DNA of 64,000 nucleotides from Bathynomus jamesi (GCA_023014485.1 JAJOZX010009425.1:41001-105000); one strand, 5' to 3'; positions 1-11,395 are shown, counted from the stretch's first letter. Numbers and translations: made by a program. Notes: generated by a model from the letters alone, not told the origin.

Positions 1-782
1 CAGAGATACTTATTTGGGAGCACCATCAACAACAGTTGCAAGCGAATGCATGTTCAGTAGGGTGGATCGATTTTACATTTTTTTCGATTTCCATATTCTA
101 ATAGAGACAAAAACTTGCGCATGCATGAGAAAATAGCCTCTGCAAAATCTTAGCTTAATAGGTAATCAGCTTCTGCCCCCGGCAGAGCGATGAAAATCAT
201 ATTTTAGTAGTCAAAAACGTATTTTTCTTATAATTTTTAAAATATTTCAATATGCGTGTGTGTTATTTCATGCGTAAGCAACGATATAAATGCTATGGGA
301 AATATATAAATGCATTATTTAAGACAAAGAGCCGATCTGAAAATATGTATATAAATTACCTATTTTTTCAACATTTGACGTTGTTGCCGGGGGCAAAAGA
401 TATTAACGTAGGACAACGCGCTTGGAAAAACGATCATATGAGATCTTTTTCATCGACTTTATAGTTATTAGGAATAATTTTGATGCATATTGAAATATTT
501 ATAAGAATACGTTTTTGACTACTAAAATATGATTTTCATCGCTCTGCCGGGGGCAGAAGATGATTACCTATTAAGCTAAGATTTTGCAGAGGCTATTTTC
601 TCATGCATGCGCAAGTTTTTGTCTCTATTAGAATATGGAAATCGAAAAATATGTAAAATCGATCCACACTAATGTTCAGTATTGGAGGAAACATTGCCAG
701 TACTGCTAGAAATTGGCTCTCTCCTAAGCATACTGAGCAGCTGCTATTTTTACACGAAAACTTAACCCTTGTGAAAAAATAA
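1..782 (+). pseudogene. hAT transposase, C-terminal dimerisation region, split by a MITE
   Basis: The reading frame entering the window encodes the hAT C-terminal dimerisation motif (GAPSTTVASECMFS, then IGGNIASTARNWLSP and a LLFLHENL helix) and stops at 780-782. Positions 1-57 and 680-782 are in one frame; 58-671 between them is an inserted element, and the codons ATG TTC AG(T) are repeated on both sides. A second copy of the same C-terminus lies at 43606-43759. hAT transposases use this region to multimerise in the nucleus. The start of the gene is outside the window. Not functional here because of the insertion. Confidence 0.85.
58..671. mobile_element. Foldback hAT-type MITE inside the hAT gene
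   Basis: A near-perfect palindromic element. The left arm (58 to about 257) and right arm (about 481-671) are inverted copies over some 190 bp, with a loop of about 220 bp. Ends read TAGGGTGGATCG and, inverted, TAGTGTGGATCG, fitting the hAT terminal consensus. The 8-bp sequence ATGTTCAG flanks both sides (50-57 and 672-679), which is the hAT target-duplication size. The short ORFs inside look like chance. Confidence 0.85.
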
Positions 783-1130
783 CGAGTTATGTGAAGTGAT
801 AAAACAATAAAATATTGAAAATTTCATCCTCTAAAGTCTTTTATTCATAATTTTAGAAAAATCGTACTTTTGAAATATCGGCCGATACCGATAATTTTAA
901 AAATCTACCGATATCACCGATACCGATATATCGGTGCAAAAAACTTCACTTTTCTACGTGAAGGTCAAAATATGATAAAAACCCACTCTAATCAAGTTTA
1001 TTTCCACAACAGTTTCGATGCCCACTGGCATCCTCTTCGGGTGGATGCCAGTGGGCATCGAAACTGTTGTGGAAATAAACTCTGTCCATTAGAGTAGGTT
1101 TTTATTATCAGATATATCGGTACATCCCTA
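783..1130 (+). mobile_element. 3' region and right terminus of the hAT element
   Basis: After the transposase stop comes an AATAAAA signal, then a run of CCGATA/TATCGG motifs ending in GTACATCCCTA at 1130. The element at 43349-43949 has the same body, with termini TAGGGATGTACCGAT and its inverse, so this is the right end of a longer copy whose left end lies before the window. It is itself interrupted at 936-1110. Confidence 0.75.
936..1110. repeat. Small foldback inserted in the hAT right end
   Basis: The 11-bp GATATATCGGT occurs just before (925-935) and just after (1111-1121) this segment, and the 43.9 kb copy lacks the insert. Inside, 974-1040 pairs with 1041-1108, including GATGCCCACTGGCATCC and its inverse, so it folds into one long hairpin. 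No coding capacity. Confidence 0.7.
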
Positions 1131-1175
1131 ATGAGGATAATTATGTCGCAAATGACATGGCCTGAAGTTGAAATA

Positions 1176-1360
1176 AAATACATTTTCTAGTGTATTTTGG
1201 TGTGCTCTGTTCAAATATAACCTTCATTTCTTGTGCAAATGAACATAACTTTTATACTGTTTGGGCCATACAATGTCAACTGTATTTCTGTTCATTTGCA
1301 CAAGAAATGAAGGTCATATTCGAACAAAGCACACCAAAATACACTTCAAAAATGTATTTT
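1176..1360. repeat. Foldback element, family FB-A
   Basis: Arms about 1176-1243 and 1289-1360 are inverted copies; shared words include GGTGTGCTCTGTTCAAAT and ACAAGAAATGAAGGT. A diverged relative with the same arm words (TGTTCAAATCTGGCCTTCAT) is at 6030-6225. No ORF of note. Confidence 0.7.
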
Positions 1361-2047
1361 TGACTACATTTTATACAATAAAACAACCTAACATGTTCAA
1401 TTTAGGGTGTCCCATTTTTCACTTTTTTTAAAAATGGCAATGTCCATACTTTTTTTCTTGTTAGAACTGGCCCACTGAATACAACCATATCAAAAGAAAA
1501 TCTTTTTCTGAATTTTAGGGGTCCCTCCACCCCCCTCAAAATATTTTGCGCTCTTGGAATGCAAAAATTGGCATTTTAGGGAGTACATTTGACACTGAGG
1601 AGCCAATTATTTATACACCTACATATTTGGTACAAAATTATAGCTACATTCATGCACCTAACATTAAGATCCATCAAAAGTGTTTAATAAATGAATAAGT
1701 ACTTATAATTAATATTCTTTCATTATAGTAAGTCAAAATTAAGGGTAAATATTTTTAGGTAGGCTCCCTATGTTTATTTACTCTATATTTTCAATAAATT
1801 ATTATTTATATATTTTTATTTATGTAGTTTTATGCAGTATTATTAATAATTTAGGTAATATATATTAAATTTATATTTTTCAGTTTTATGAAAAAAAATT
1901 TGCGGAGATAACATAGTACTGTTATGATACTGCCCTCTCGTGGCGTTTCTGCTCAACACACAGTGTTTGTGTTGTCAGTTGTCCTGTAGAAGTGGTGTGT
2001 GTTTGTAGGCTCACAACAGTACTTTAGATATAGCTAGTAGTAAGGCA

Positions 2048-3594
2048 GTGCTCAGAAAAGATATACCAACTTATGATTCAATATTAGGTAAACTCAAAGA
2101 TGATATACATACTGAAGAAGGCTGCATGCTTCCAACAAATGGTGATGTCACAAGATATTTTTTCTTTCTGAGAAGACAACAAATCAATCGGAGAAATGTC
2201 TCAAAGGAGGAAAATATAAAAATTGTTTTACGAAAAGTTAGATGTATTTGGAATAAGGCAGGCATTCCCTCAAAAGACATCGCTAAACATAAATCACCAA
2301 GAATGATGATACTTGATTTAATAAATAAACATGATAACTTGATTAAACATAGAAATAGAAAAAATATGAGTGCAAAAAGCAAAATTTCTTGGATCATATG
2401 AATAAATTATTTGACATTTCGGCCCAAAATGCTGTTGAAGAAACTCGAAAGGATTCAATAAAATCTACAGATCAGAAAACTGAAGATATCGCATTTTTAG
2501 AAGATCAGTGGGGTGAGAGGAAATACTGTTTGGGTCCAATTGACAAAGGATACATTGCAAAGGTGTTCAGAAAACAGGCCAGGATTCGTGAAGAGAAAAA
2601 TCAACAATGAAAGAAGAACAATGCCAATCTTTAGGAAAAAAAGGTAAGGGTGAAGAGCACGAAGATACATTTGACAGTGATTCAGATGACATGGCAGATG
2701 AAGACTTTTCTCCCAAGCCAGGTCCATCAAAGAAGGCTGTAAATGTGCTTAAGTCAAACCTAATATCAAATATAGCAGATCGCCTAGGCCTTTCATTACG
2801 ACAATGCAGTGGCTTTGCTTCAGTAGTTGCAGCAGAGTATGGGAAAAATATTGCAGAAATGAGTATTTCAAAAAGTATAGCAGGTCAAGCAGCTAAAACA
2901 ACAAGGAAAAGAAAGGCAGAATCCATCAGAGAGGAATTTATTGCTCCTGAATATATTTGATTCACTGGGACAGCAAAATGATTGGTGATCTATCAAATGA
3001 GAAAGAAGAGAGATTGGCGATTCTTGTTACTGGAGGTAGGGATGTAGAAAAGTTACTCTCCGTGCCAAAAATCGAAAATTCAACAGGACTGAGACAAGCA
3101 TCAGCAGTTGTAGAGTCTATGTTTAGCTGGCAATTGGAGAATAATGTGTATGGCATGGTTTTTGATACCACTGTTTCCAATTCTGGCTGGGTAAAAGGAG
3201 CTTGCATAAAAGTAGAAAACCTACTCAGGAAAAAAATTTTTGCCCATTATCACATGGCTGAGAGAATTTTATCGGCTATCTATTTGAAAATATTTGATAA
3301 GACAACTTCTCCAGTAAATGAAGATTTCAAGAAATTCAAAGAAAACGATTGGAAGAATATTGACACCAAACCACCTCATAAGCATCTTGAAATAAAAGAT
3401 TGATATCTGTGGAATTTAAAAGAGGAAAATATCAAATACAGTATATGAAAGATATCCTTAACAATAAAAGGAGTCTTCCCCGAGATGACTATAGGGAAGT
3501 TGATGAAACAATACTTCTGATTCTTGACATAGTCCCTAAACGAGGAACGCACTGGATGAAGCCTGGGGCATTTCATCACGCAAGATGGTTATGA
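2048..3594 (+). pseudogene. IHWD-family transposase-like protein, broken into four frames
   Basis: Four overlapping frames (2048-2401, 2389-2610, 2607-2960, 2957-3594 with a further shift near 3403) read as one decayed protein. In order: an N-terminal region (TNGDVTRYFF); LFDIS plus FLEDQWGERKYCLGPID; an acidic, lysine-rich linker (DSDSDDMADEDFSPKPGPSK); then IHWDSK and, about 64 residues on, VFDTTVSNSG; an HYHMAE motif; and PRDDYREV to PGAFHHARWL. The two Asp motifs and the His motif suggest an RNase-H-fold transposase with D-64-D; the third acidic residue is not present. I know similar uncharacterised proteins from arthropod and cnidarian genomes but cannot name the superfamily. The function is inference. 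Confidence 0.6.
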
Positions 3595-3917
3595 CCTCTG
3601 AACAAGGTGACTCAGACACGAGTCCAGATTTATCAAATGAACAAAAATTTCTTGTGGGAAAGTATGTTACATGTATTTATGATGGTAGAAAATATCTAGG
3701 AATCATTTTAGATTATTCAGAAGAATTCCAAGATTATAAAATCAAGTTTCTAACTACTACTATTTCAAACAAAAACAATAGATACTATTTCCCAACTAAT
3801 AAAGAAGATGTTTGTTGGGTAGAAGCTAAAAACATCCTTCATGAAATGTCAACTCCTAATATTCAATCTGGCACCAGAGTTGTGTATATCTTTGAAATAC
3901 ATGATACTGAGAATTAG
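3585..3917 (+). CDS. Small ORF with a Tudor/chromo-like barrel pattern
   Basis: A 110-codon frame overlapping the end of the previous ORF. From about residue 23 it reads FLVGKYVTCIYDGRKYLGII, then DYKIKFL, YYFPTNKEDVCWVEAKNIL and a TRVVYIFEI strand. The alternating hydrophobic strands with conserved Tyr, Gly and Trp resemble the short SH3-like barrels found at the C-terminus of some transposon proteins. It may be the authentic C-terminus of the transposase joined by a frameshift or deletion after HHARWL. Function is not established. Confidence 0.45.
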   Translation: MVMTSEQGDSDTSPDLSNEQKFLVGKYVTCIYDGRKYLGIILDYSEEFQDYKIKFLTTTISNKNNRYYFPTNKEDVCWVEAKNILHEMSTPNIQSGTRVVYIFEIHDTEN

Positions 3918-4673
3918 GCTAGGTACCAAAAAAGTTTGAGATTTAATATATTGTATAGCAATTATTTTTATTCAAGTAATGGCTTAATTTGTTCAATAAA
4001 ACATAACTATACTAGCAATATTTTTTTTGCCTTTGAAGATCGACAAAGTTGAGAGAGTTATTATTATTATCGAGTTTTAGGAAAACAGTAATAAGTTTAT
4101 TTTATAGCTATACTTAATCCACTTGTAAGTCAAGGAAAATATCTTATAGGAGAGCTTGCTAAGTAAAGCAGGCATAATGGTGTAAGTTCAAAGTCCAGCA
4201 AATAGAACATGTTTTTAACCTCCACCACCATCTAATGAAGGGGAAAAATACACATTGTCATTGACTAAGTCATATAGAAGAGTAATTGAGGTACAAAATG
4301 CCAAAAAAATATCTTGAATATCTGTATCATAGGGGGGTGGGGCCCCCCAAAATATTCAAACTGATATAACTTTTTAATTACTGTATTTGATTAAATACAT
4401 TTTATTACTTAGTCAATTATTCTTTAAGATTTGAGCTTTCAAAATGTTTTTAAATTTTTTTCCTAGCTCAATCAGGGACTGAGTTATAGACTTAAAAATT
4501 AAGTGGACAGCCCCCACCACCAAAACTGGGGGGCCCATAACTTTTGAACCGTTACTCTGAAACTCAAAATTTCATGTTTTTCAGTATAAACAAACCTGTA
4601 TAGCAATTTTAAGCAAAATCTAAGTGTGTGTGGTTTCAGGCAATGCCTGAATTGTCCTGGAATGACCCAATAA

Positions 4674-5012
4674 CAAAAAATGGACACCATCACGAATAAC
4701 ATTGTGCACATTGTAGTTTAAGTTATGCAGTCTATTTCGGTAACTCTGTAAACAGTTTTGTTTATTGTCTGAGTGAAATTAATGATTGCAAAATTTTATT
4801 ACAAAATGTAACTTACGACTTGGCTATAATCTTCATAGGCCCAATTGGCTTCATGGTTTCCAAATTTAATGTAATGGTGTCAGCAGTATATATATACAGT
4901 ATATGGCTAGTAAATTTGGCTTAAGGTTAAGCAAACTAACAATAGGCAACACCTGGCCTAACTTAAACCTTATATACAGCCAGCCCAGCAAGAGCCCTGA
5001 ACTAGACTAACC
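4674..5012. repeat. Dispersed repeat, copy 1 of 2
   Basis: From AAAAAATGGACACCATCACG through GGCTTCATGGTTTCC to the AGCAAGAGCCCTGAACT end, this matches 49305-49645 in the same orientation with only scattered differences. Neither copy has a coding frame. It abuts the IHWD element on its left and may mark that element's target. Confidence 0.8.
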
Positions 5013-5916
5013 GTAGGACTTGTTAAGAAACTGTGATATAGCCAGGAATTCTAAGCTGGAGAGGGCCAGACAATTGAATTTACAGTAGATCCCACCATAT
5101 CCGCAAGATCATGTTCCAGAAGACCTCACGGATATGAAAATAACATATGGGGAAAATGGGGTTTGGTTCCAACCTGACCTAAAATACCCTTTTTTTTAAA
5201 TTAAACCTAAATAAAGAAATATATACAATGAATTAAAGTGGTATTAATTAATGAAAATTAGAATGGAAAAAGATAAAGTTGCAGAAGGTTTCCATCCTGC
5301 TGAATTCCAATGTGTATGGCCTTACTGGGAAACTTGACACCATTATATGGAACAATACCAGTGATGTGGAGAATTTGGCAGATGTTATGACAGATAGGTA
5401 GTGAAGAGGAGAGACACGAGGAGACAGAAGAAAATAACACCCAAAATTAAGGGAAAATAACTTTAATAATTGACCAAATCCAAGGACACACCACATTCAA
5501 ATGCATGGAGTAAACACTAAACATGTATAGTTCATTCAACAGAACAAGCCATTATGTTACAATTAATATTGTACAGTAAGTACTCTGTGCTCTAATAAAC
5601 TTTAAATTAGCTACATCTAGTTAAACCAGTGTATAGTTTAATTTGCAAAAACCATATCTATTTCTAGCTACAGCATTTTTCTTTATTTTTTTTGCCATTC
5701 TTGCTGTATATTTATGTTCAAGTTTGTGGCTACAACAAATTTTATGCACATTTTAAATGGTCACAGATATAGCTAGATCTTTGTAGGCCTACTAACAAAA
5801 TAGCGCAACTTATTGGTATGCAAGATTTATTAAACAGGCACTTAAATATAATATACTGAGAGAGAGGGGGGGGGGGGATAAATTTCATAATTAAACATAT
5901 GAAGTGAGTGAATGAA
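5013..5916. other. AT-rich spacer, no gene seen
   Basis: Short frames here look random. About 5090-5170 (TAGATCCCACCATATCCGCA, then TTGGTTCCAACCTGACCT) resembles the end of a decayed small DNA transposon, but no partner end was found. A GA/G-run sits at 5859-5877. Confidence 0.4.
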
Positions 5917-6225
5917 TGATGCAAACCCACAAGGAAAAAGAAAAATGATTCCCTGACAGGTGTAAATCTGAATACATGAAAGGACTTTCAATCATTTTTC
6001 TTTTTCTTTGGCCTCCACCCAATTTTGATGCCAAAATACATTTTCCTAGTAGTGTATGATGTGCTTTGTTCAAATCTGGCCTTCATTTTATGTGGAAATG
6101 AACCAATCAAAAGTTATGAGACTTCAAAGTTTTAACATATTTTGGTTCATTTCCCCATAAAATGAAGGCCAGATTTTAACATTGCACATCAAATACTACT
6201 AGAAAAATGCATTCCAGTGTCCAAA
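5917..6225. repeat. Two adjacent foldbacks: FB-B (5917-6015) and FB-A (6030-6225)
   Basis: 5917-6015 is an imperfect palindrome that opens with GCAAACCCACAAGGAAAAAG, matching the hairpin at 60424-60561. 6030-6225 is a second palindrome whose arms (GCTTTGTTCAAATCTGGCCT and its inverse) match the element at 1176-1360. The frames across it are by-products of the palindromes. Confidence 0.7.
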
Positions 6226-6883
6226 TTGCTAGAAACCAACCTACCTACCAACCTAACCACTATTGTTAATTTCCATAATAACATCTTCGAAATACATCTC
6301 ACATCCTTCCCACCACATTGGAAAATCAACTAATGAAGAAAACGTTAAACACTATACCACATTTTTTGTTTTTTTCCACCCAAATAGATATACTTATGAT
6401 GACGTCATTCAAAAAATGGAGTTACGAAAATAATTTCTTTAAAAGCCTATAACATTATAAATACGCAATTGCACAAATAATAACATATACCATTAGACTC
6501 CTAAAATTATGCTGAAACGTTTGATAATAGCCAGTATTGTCAACTTGGTGGAGGCCGATGAAGAAAACGGAAAACACTAACTCATTTTTTGGTTTTTCCA
6601 CCCAAGCATGCCCCATGTGTCAGGCTAAAGTTTGAACTCAAATTACTCGCGCCTGGTGCAGCGAGATTTTTAATCGAAATTACTCGAGCTCGGCATGCAG
6701 AACGAGAACTTAAACTAAAGTTAAAATTTCGACTGAAATTAACGCGAGAACTTTCGGTAAAATTCCAGATGCCAGACGCAGAGACGAAAAGAGTGCATAC
6801 GTCCTAATTACTAACCTAGCCTAATGTGTATTAAATCACAAAAATCTGTCTGTTTGTTCTCTACTTATTCATAGGTCCTTAGG
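6226..6883. other. Spacer with a diverged direct repeat
   Basis: ATGAAGAAAACGTTAAACAC through the CATTTTTTGTTTTTTTCCACC stretch (about 6333-6382) recurs as ATGAAGAAAACGGAAAACAC with CATTTTTTGGTTTTTCCACC (about 6559-6602). This may be the remains of a duplicated element end. No gene is seen. Confidence 0.4.
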
Positions 6884-7086
6884 TAGGCTGACCATATTTC
6901 CTTGAGACAAAAACGGGACATTGGGATGGCAAAAAAGGGACGGGGGTTATGTAATATTCTTTATTCATGAAAAAGTAAGTACATAAACATATTGAGCTTA
7001 CAATTATTCTTCAGTGACAGAACCCATACAAAAATTTAGGTAGACGTAGTACTGTCCCGTTCAAAACGGTACGTATGGTCAGCCTA
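6884..7086. mobile_element. hAT MITE, TAGGCTGACCATA family
   Basis: Ends read TAGGCTGACCATA and its exact inverse. The 8-bp TCCTTAGG lies on both sides (6876-6883 and 7087-7094). The element is 203 bp and non-coding. The body has ACAAAAACGGGACATTGGGA on the left and GTCCCGTTCAAAACGG on the right, further inverted similarity. Confidence 0.9.
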
Positions 7087-7218
7087 TCCTTAGGCCAATC
7101 TCAACCAAGCTCGGCACGAAAATAGAGAACCAAGAAGCGCGAAATAGGGTGCGGCAGGTAGGAGGTGAGGTAGCTCTGCGCATGCGGGGTCCATCCCCAC
7201 ATGCGCAGAGCTTATAAG

Positions 7219-7442
7219 CAGTGGCGGCTCGTGACTAAAAATTCTAGGGGTGCTGTCTCTAAGAATGGGTTGAAATAATTACTGAAATAAAAGGATGAGC
7301 ATTGAGCAATGAATAAAAGTTTCAAAAGTTATTGAAAAAGTTATTCAGTGAGCTCATCCTTATATTGTTCTTGATTATTTCAATTGTAAATAAAAAATTT
7401 AGGGGTACTGCAGTTCCGCAGTGCCTACCGACGAGCCCACTG
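7219..7442. mobile_element. hAT MITE, CAGTGGCGGCTCGT family
   Basis: Ends CAGTGGCGGCTCGT and ACGAGCCCACTG are inverted. The 8-bp CTTATAAG flanks it at 7211-7218 and 7443-7450. It is 224 bp. Immediately upstream (7172-7211) is a short hairpin, AGCTCTGCGCATGCGGGG with its inverse. Confidence 0.9.
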
Positions 7443-7639
7443 CTTATAAGGCTTTATATGTTGCTAAAAGGTTCACTGTTTTTATCAGTGAATTTTAGAA
7501 TGTTAGAACATGAGAGTTTAATAGGCTAACTACAAGTTTCTTCCTTCGTCTGCTCAATCAAAACTCTTCTGAGTTTCCGAAACCCCAAACAGTCTCTTAC
7601 CTACCAAAACACTAAAACTATAAAACCAGTGGATCCTAC

Positions 7640-8640
7640 AGGTTCAGCCGAGGCAGTTTTTTGTATTGCAGAAAGTAACTTTTCTTTTGTTCTGTCTAAT
7701 GGCACACCCATATTTGATGCTGAACTTTTTGCCATTTACAGGGCTTTCCTGTATATTTAGTTCATCCCAATACTAATAAAATCATCATCTGCAATGATTC
7801 ACTATCTTCTCTCTCAAGTCTCAACTATATCTGATACCTCTGTCCAGAGGTGTATGTCTATGGGATGGCACTTTACTGGGGGTGCGCGGAAAAAATTTGC
7901 CCTGAAAATTTTCAGGGTGCCCTGATTTCCGCATAAGCACCATGTGTAGCATAAAATAACACAAAGGTTAGAGTATGAGTAACATATATTAAAGCCTTTT
8001 TGATAAAAAAAACCATTACAATTTACAAAAATGAGATAAAATTTTGCTACAACATTTCTAAATTTGCCCTGAAAATGCTCAATTCCCTAATCCTAGGGGG
8101 CTGCCGCCCCCCAAGATCCCCCGCCTGATACACCCATGCCTCTGTCAAGAACTTTCATCTGTATCAAATAGTACACCTCTTACATCTCTTGGATCCAACA
8201 GAGGTTCATTTTATTTGGATTCCTGGTCATAAAGGATTGTGGGAAACGAATATGCTGATGAAATTGCAAGAAAGGCGCATATCTATGGCACAGAGTATGA
8301 GACTTTAGTAACTTTTTCACAAATTAGAACCAAAATAAGGAAGACCCTTTACTCACTGCGGCAGAATCACTGGGAGCGATACTTTAATATAAGAGATGGG
8401 ACCCTAGTTAAAGTAGCTGATGGACATCCAACCCCGAAGGGACTGTCACATGACGAAGTTGTATTAGCGATGGGGAGACTGGGAACCTGTTACTTTACTC
8501 ATCAACATTATTTTTCTAACAATCGTAGAACCTTTTGTACCTCCTGCCAAGTCCCTGTGGCATTACAACATTTTTTGTTGAGTGCCCAGTTTTTGAGAGA
8601 GAGACCGATTTCCTTTGATTGAATATTGCAGGAGGTATAA
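7640..8640 (+). pseudogene. LINE 3' end: RNase H domain and C-terminus
   Basis: On the plus strand the translation shows the RNase H signature DAELFAIYRA (about 7719-7747) and, after an inserted MITE, the second part FIWIPGHKGLWGNEYADEIA (about 8210-8270), then a long tail (8239-8622 is open). RNase H removes the RNA strand of the RNA:DNA hybrid during retrotransposition in some LINE clades (I, LOA and R1-like groups). Stops and frameshifts are present before 8239, and the reverse transcriptase is absent. A 3' UTR may extend toward 9060. Confidence 0.75.
7845..8138. mobile_element. hAT MITE inside the LINE RNase H region
   Basis: Ends CAGAGGTGTAT and, inverted, CATGGGTGTAT. The target duplication CCTCTGTC is exact (7837-7844, 8139-8146). 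It is 294 bp and non-coding. Removing it restores continuous LINE-like sequence. Confidence 0.88.
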
Positions 8641-9415
8641 CTGGAATTTGTCACTTCTTATCCTTTAATCGAAAAACTTTCCTCTCAAAATAATACTAAC
8701 CTTCCTTCGCATCACCAACTTTTATGATAGCATTTAATACATTCACTGCTACCTTTGTATATTTTTTCAGTGTGGTATCTTGTTGATGTGATAGTTTAAT
8801 GTTATTGATCATGAATTATATACCTGTGAATGTCATTTCTCTTAACCTCATTAGTTAGCTTACTATTAGGCCTTATTTTCATTCTTTTCTTGAACGTTCT
8901 GGAATTGGCTCCAGAACTGAAGATGGTGTTGGCTTCTATATTGTCCTTTTTCATCTCTCACTTCATGCTCTCATTATTCATGAAATCTCTAGTCACTTAT
9001 AATTTAGTGTAATTCGTGTGTGTGTGTGTGTGTGTGTGTGTCCCTTCGTGGTTGGCTGAGGAAACAGACTATTAATAATAATACTATTACACCATAGTTT
9101 CCTACAAGAGATCTATCCGGTCGAGTTACCTCCATGTTTCAAGCATACGTTACTGTTACCAACTTACTCCTTGAGGACATTCTAAAGTAACTGGAGATAC
9201 ATCTTACAATTAAAATAGGGTGTGTTAATATTGGTAATTTATACATGGATATTTAAATTGTAAGAAACAATTAATTAATAGGAAAAAATGTATTCAAATA
9301 AGGTAATAACAGCAAAATACAGACGTACGCGCAGGCTACCTAAACCTTGGCCTAAACTTCTAAACTTAAAGTAACTGGGTTATATTCCGTTGTATTATGA
9401 GAAATATAAATATAA
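8641..9415. other. Probable LINE 3' UTR, (GT)n and unassigned AT-rich DNA
   Basis: 8641-9020 follows the LINE frame and has no other gene. A (GT)n run is at 9017-9040. From there to 9415 I see only AT-rich sequence without coding potential. Confidence 0.4.
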
Positions 9416-10453
9416 ACTTACTTTATGCGTAGAATTCAATTTTGGCCTTTTTAAATGTGGAAATTAACAAAAACTTAAGATATATAAACCCTAACTGAAC
9501 TAAAGTAGAAAGTAAATTATACCCATCTATAGCCTAAACGAATGCAATATCTTCCAAAAAAAAATCATACAATATCTTGTTTCGAAAGTATACACTACCC
9601 TTTGAGGTATGCAATTTTGATGTTTAATTTTCAACCCTTGTCTATCGGACTGGCTCTTCTCGGTTTCCTTCACTACTGGTACTTACTAAAAAAAAATTAG
9701 GTTATTTTATGCGTAGAATTCAATTTTGGCCTTTTTAAATGTGGAAATTAACAAAAACTTAAGATATATAAACCCTAACTGAACTAAAGTAGAAAGTAAA
9801 TTATACCCATCTATAGCCTAAACGAATGCAATATCTTCCAAAAAAAAATCATACAATATCTTGTTTCGAAAGTATACACTACCTTTGAGGTATGCAATTT
9901 TGATGTTTAATTTTCAACCCTTGTCTATCGGACTGGCTCTTCTCGGTTTCCTTCACTACTGGTACTTACTAAAAAAAAATTAGGTTATTTTATGCGTAGA
10001 ATTCAATTTTGGCCTTTTTAAATGTGGAAATTAACAAAAACTTAAGATATATAAACCCTAACTGTACTAAAGTAGAAAGTAAATTATACCCATCTATAGC
10101 CTAAACGAATGCAATATCTTCCAAAAAAAAATCATACAATATCTTGTTTCGAAAGTATACACTACCCTTTGAGGTATGCAATTTTGATGTTTAATTTTCA
10201 ACCCTTGTCTATCGGACTGGCTCTTCTCGGTTTCCTTCACTACTGGTACTTACTAAAAAAAAATTAGGTTATTTTATGCGTAGAATTCAATTTTGGCCTT
10301 TTTAAATGTGGAAATTAACAAAAACTTAAGATATATAAACCCTAACTGAACTAAAGTAGAAAGTAAATTATACCCATCTATAGCCTAAACGAATGCAATA
10401 TCTTCCAAAAAAAAATCATACAATATCTTGTTTCGAAAGTATACACTACCCTG
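9416..10453. repeat. 284-bp tandem satellite, about 3.6 copies
   Basis: The word TATGCGTAGAATTCAATTTT starts at 9424, 9708, 9991 and 10275, giving spacings of 284, 283 and 284. Copies are almost identical: single substitutions (CTGAACT/CTGTACT) and one missing C (ACTACCTTTG). The last unit stops after TATACACTACCC at about 10453. There is no ORF. Confidence 0.95.
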
Positions 10454-10564
10454 AAAGGATGCATATTATAAGTTAGGTTAGGTTAATTTTAGTTAGGTTA
10501 GATAAGGAAAGTGCAACTCACCCCTCTTAAATAGTTGTTATAATCTATTACTGCGTTGGTTTTA

Positions 10565-10735
10565 ATTCCGAAAGGGGTATTGTATACTTTCGAAACAAGA
10601 TATTTATGATTTTTGTGGAAGATAATGCGTTCATTTTGGCTATCGGTGGGTATATTTACTTTCTATTTTAGGTTAGGGTTTATATATCTTAATTTTAGTT
10701 AATTTCCGCACTTAAGAAAGACCAAAATTGATCGA
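10565..10735. repeat. Diverged inverted copy of the satellite unit
   Basis: TGTATACTTTCGAAACAAGA, then GGTTAGGGTTTATATATCTT and AAAGACCAAAATTG read as the reverse complement of the 284-bp unit, with clear divergence. The array therefore sits on one arm of an inverted repeat with a spacer of about 110 bp that contains GTTAGGTTAGGTTAATTTTA. Confidence 0.8.
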
Positions 10736-10971
10736 TGTCATGGATCTGTTCTACGAAGTTCAGTAAATTTTTTTGTCATGTGTAATTTCGATATCTTTCT
10801 TGAATTGAGAGACTCCTCTTTAAACAATGTATAGTTGAGTAGCAACTACATTTATCCTCTCATTCCCAAGTACACACACATTTTCTTACTTTAACACATG
10901 AATCACTGCGAAAAATGCGAATCATTTTTTATTTTATGTAAATTCGAGAGAGAGAGAGAGAGAGAGAGAGA

Positions 10972-11395
10972 GTTACAAGGAGTTACAAGGAAAAGAAGTA
11001 CCTCAAAGGCCTTGCGGCCCATACCGAGAGGTACCAATGGCAACGGGAGCCAGGGAAAATTGTGTAAAAGTTATTTTTCTTTCAACTATCCTAGCAGTAG
11101 TAGAAAACTGGATAGTAAAGTAGAAGGCTCTCTCCCCACCCTCCGCTCCCTCCCTGCCAGAGCAGGTACGGAAAAAGGTTGAAGAAAATACCTTGACCCT
11201 GGAAAAGTAGCCAAGGAAATTTTACAGGAAAGTGGAGAATATATAAATAGCTCTATATTTAGCTTGCTCACAGAGACACTGAGCAAGCGAACTCCTGCAG
11301 AGTTTTCTGAGGTTTTAATCTTAAACTATGAGTGTGTTCAGTACTTTGTCTAGCCTATTTTTAAAACAGATTTACACTTTGACTGGAAACAACCT

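Larger units (their letters stand above)
1410..4673 (+). mobile_element. IHWD-family DNA transposon relic
   Basis: This span carries broken transposase-like ORFs (2048-3594), an extra domain ORF (3585-3917) and AT-rich flanks. G/C-run blocks such as CCCCCCTCAAAATATTTT (1533-1550) and GGGGCCCCCCAAAATATT (about 4341-4358) sit subterminally on both sides. Outer limits are approximate: GGGTGTCCCATT near 1405 and TGGAATGACCC near 4660 could be eroded inverted termini. The right edge is fixed by the unrelated repeat starting at 4674. The element at 55193-59496 belongs to the same protein family. Confidence 0.55.

Noticed and set aside
9416..10453. CRISPR-like array
   Set aside because: Contiguous 284-bp units with no unique spacers, in an evident eukaryotic genome.
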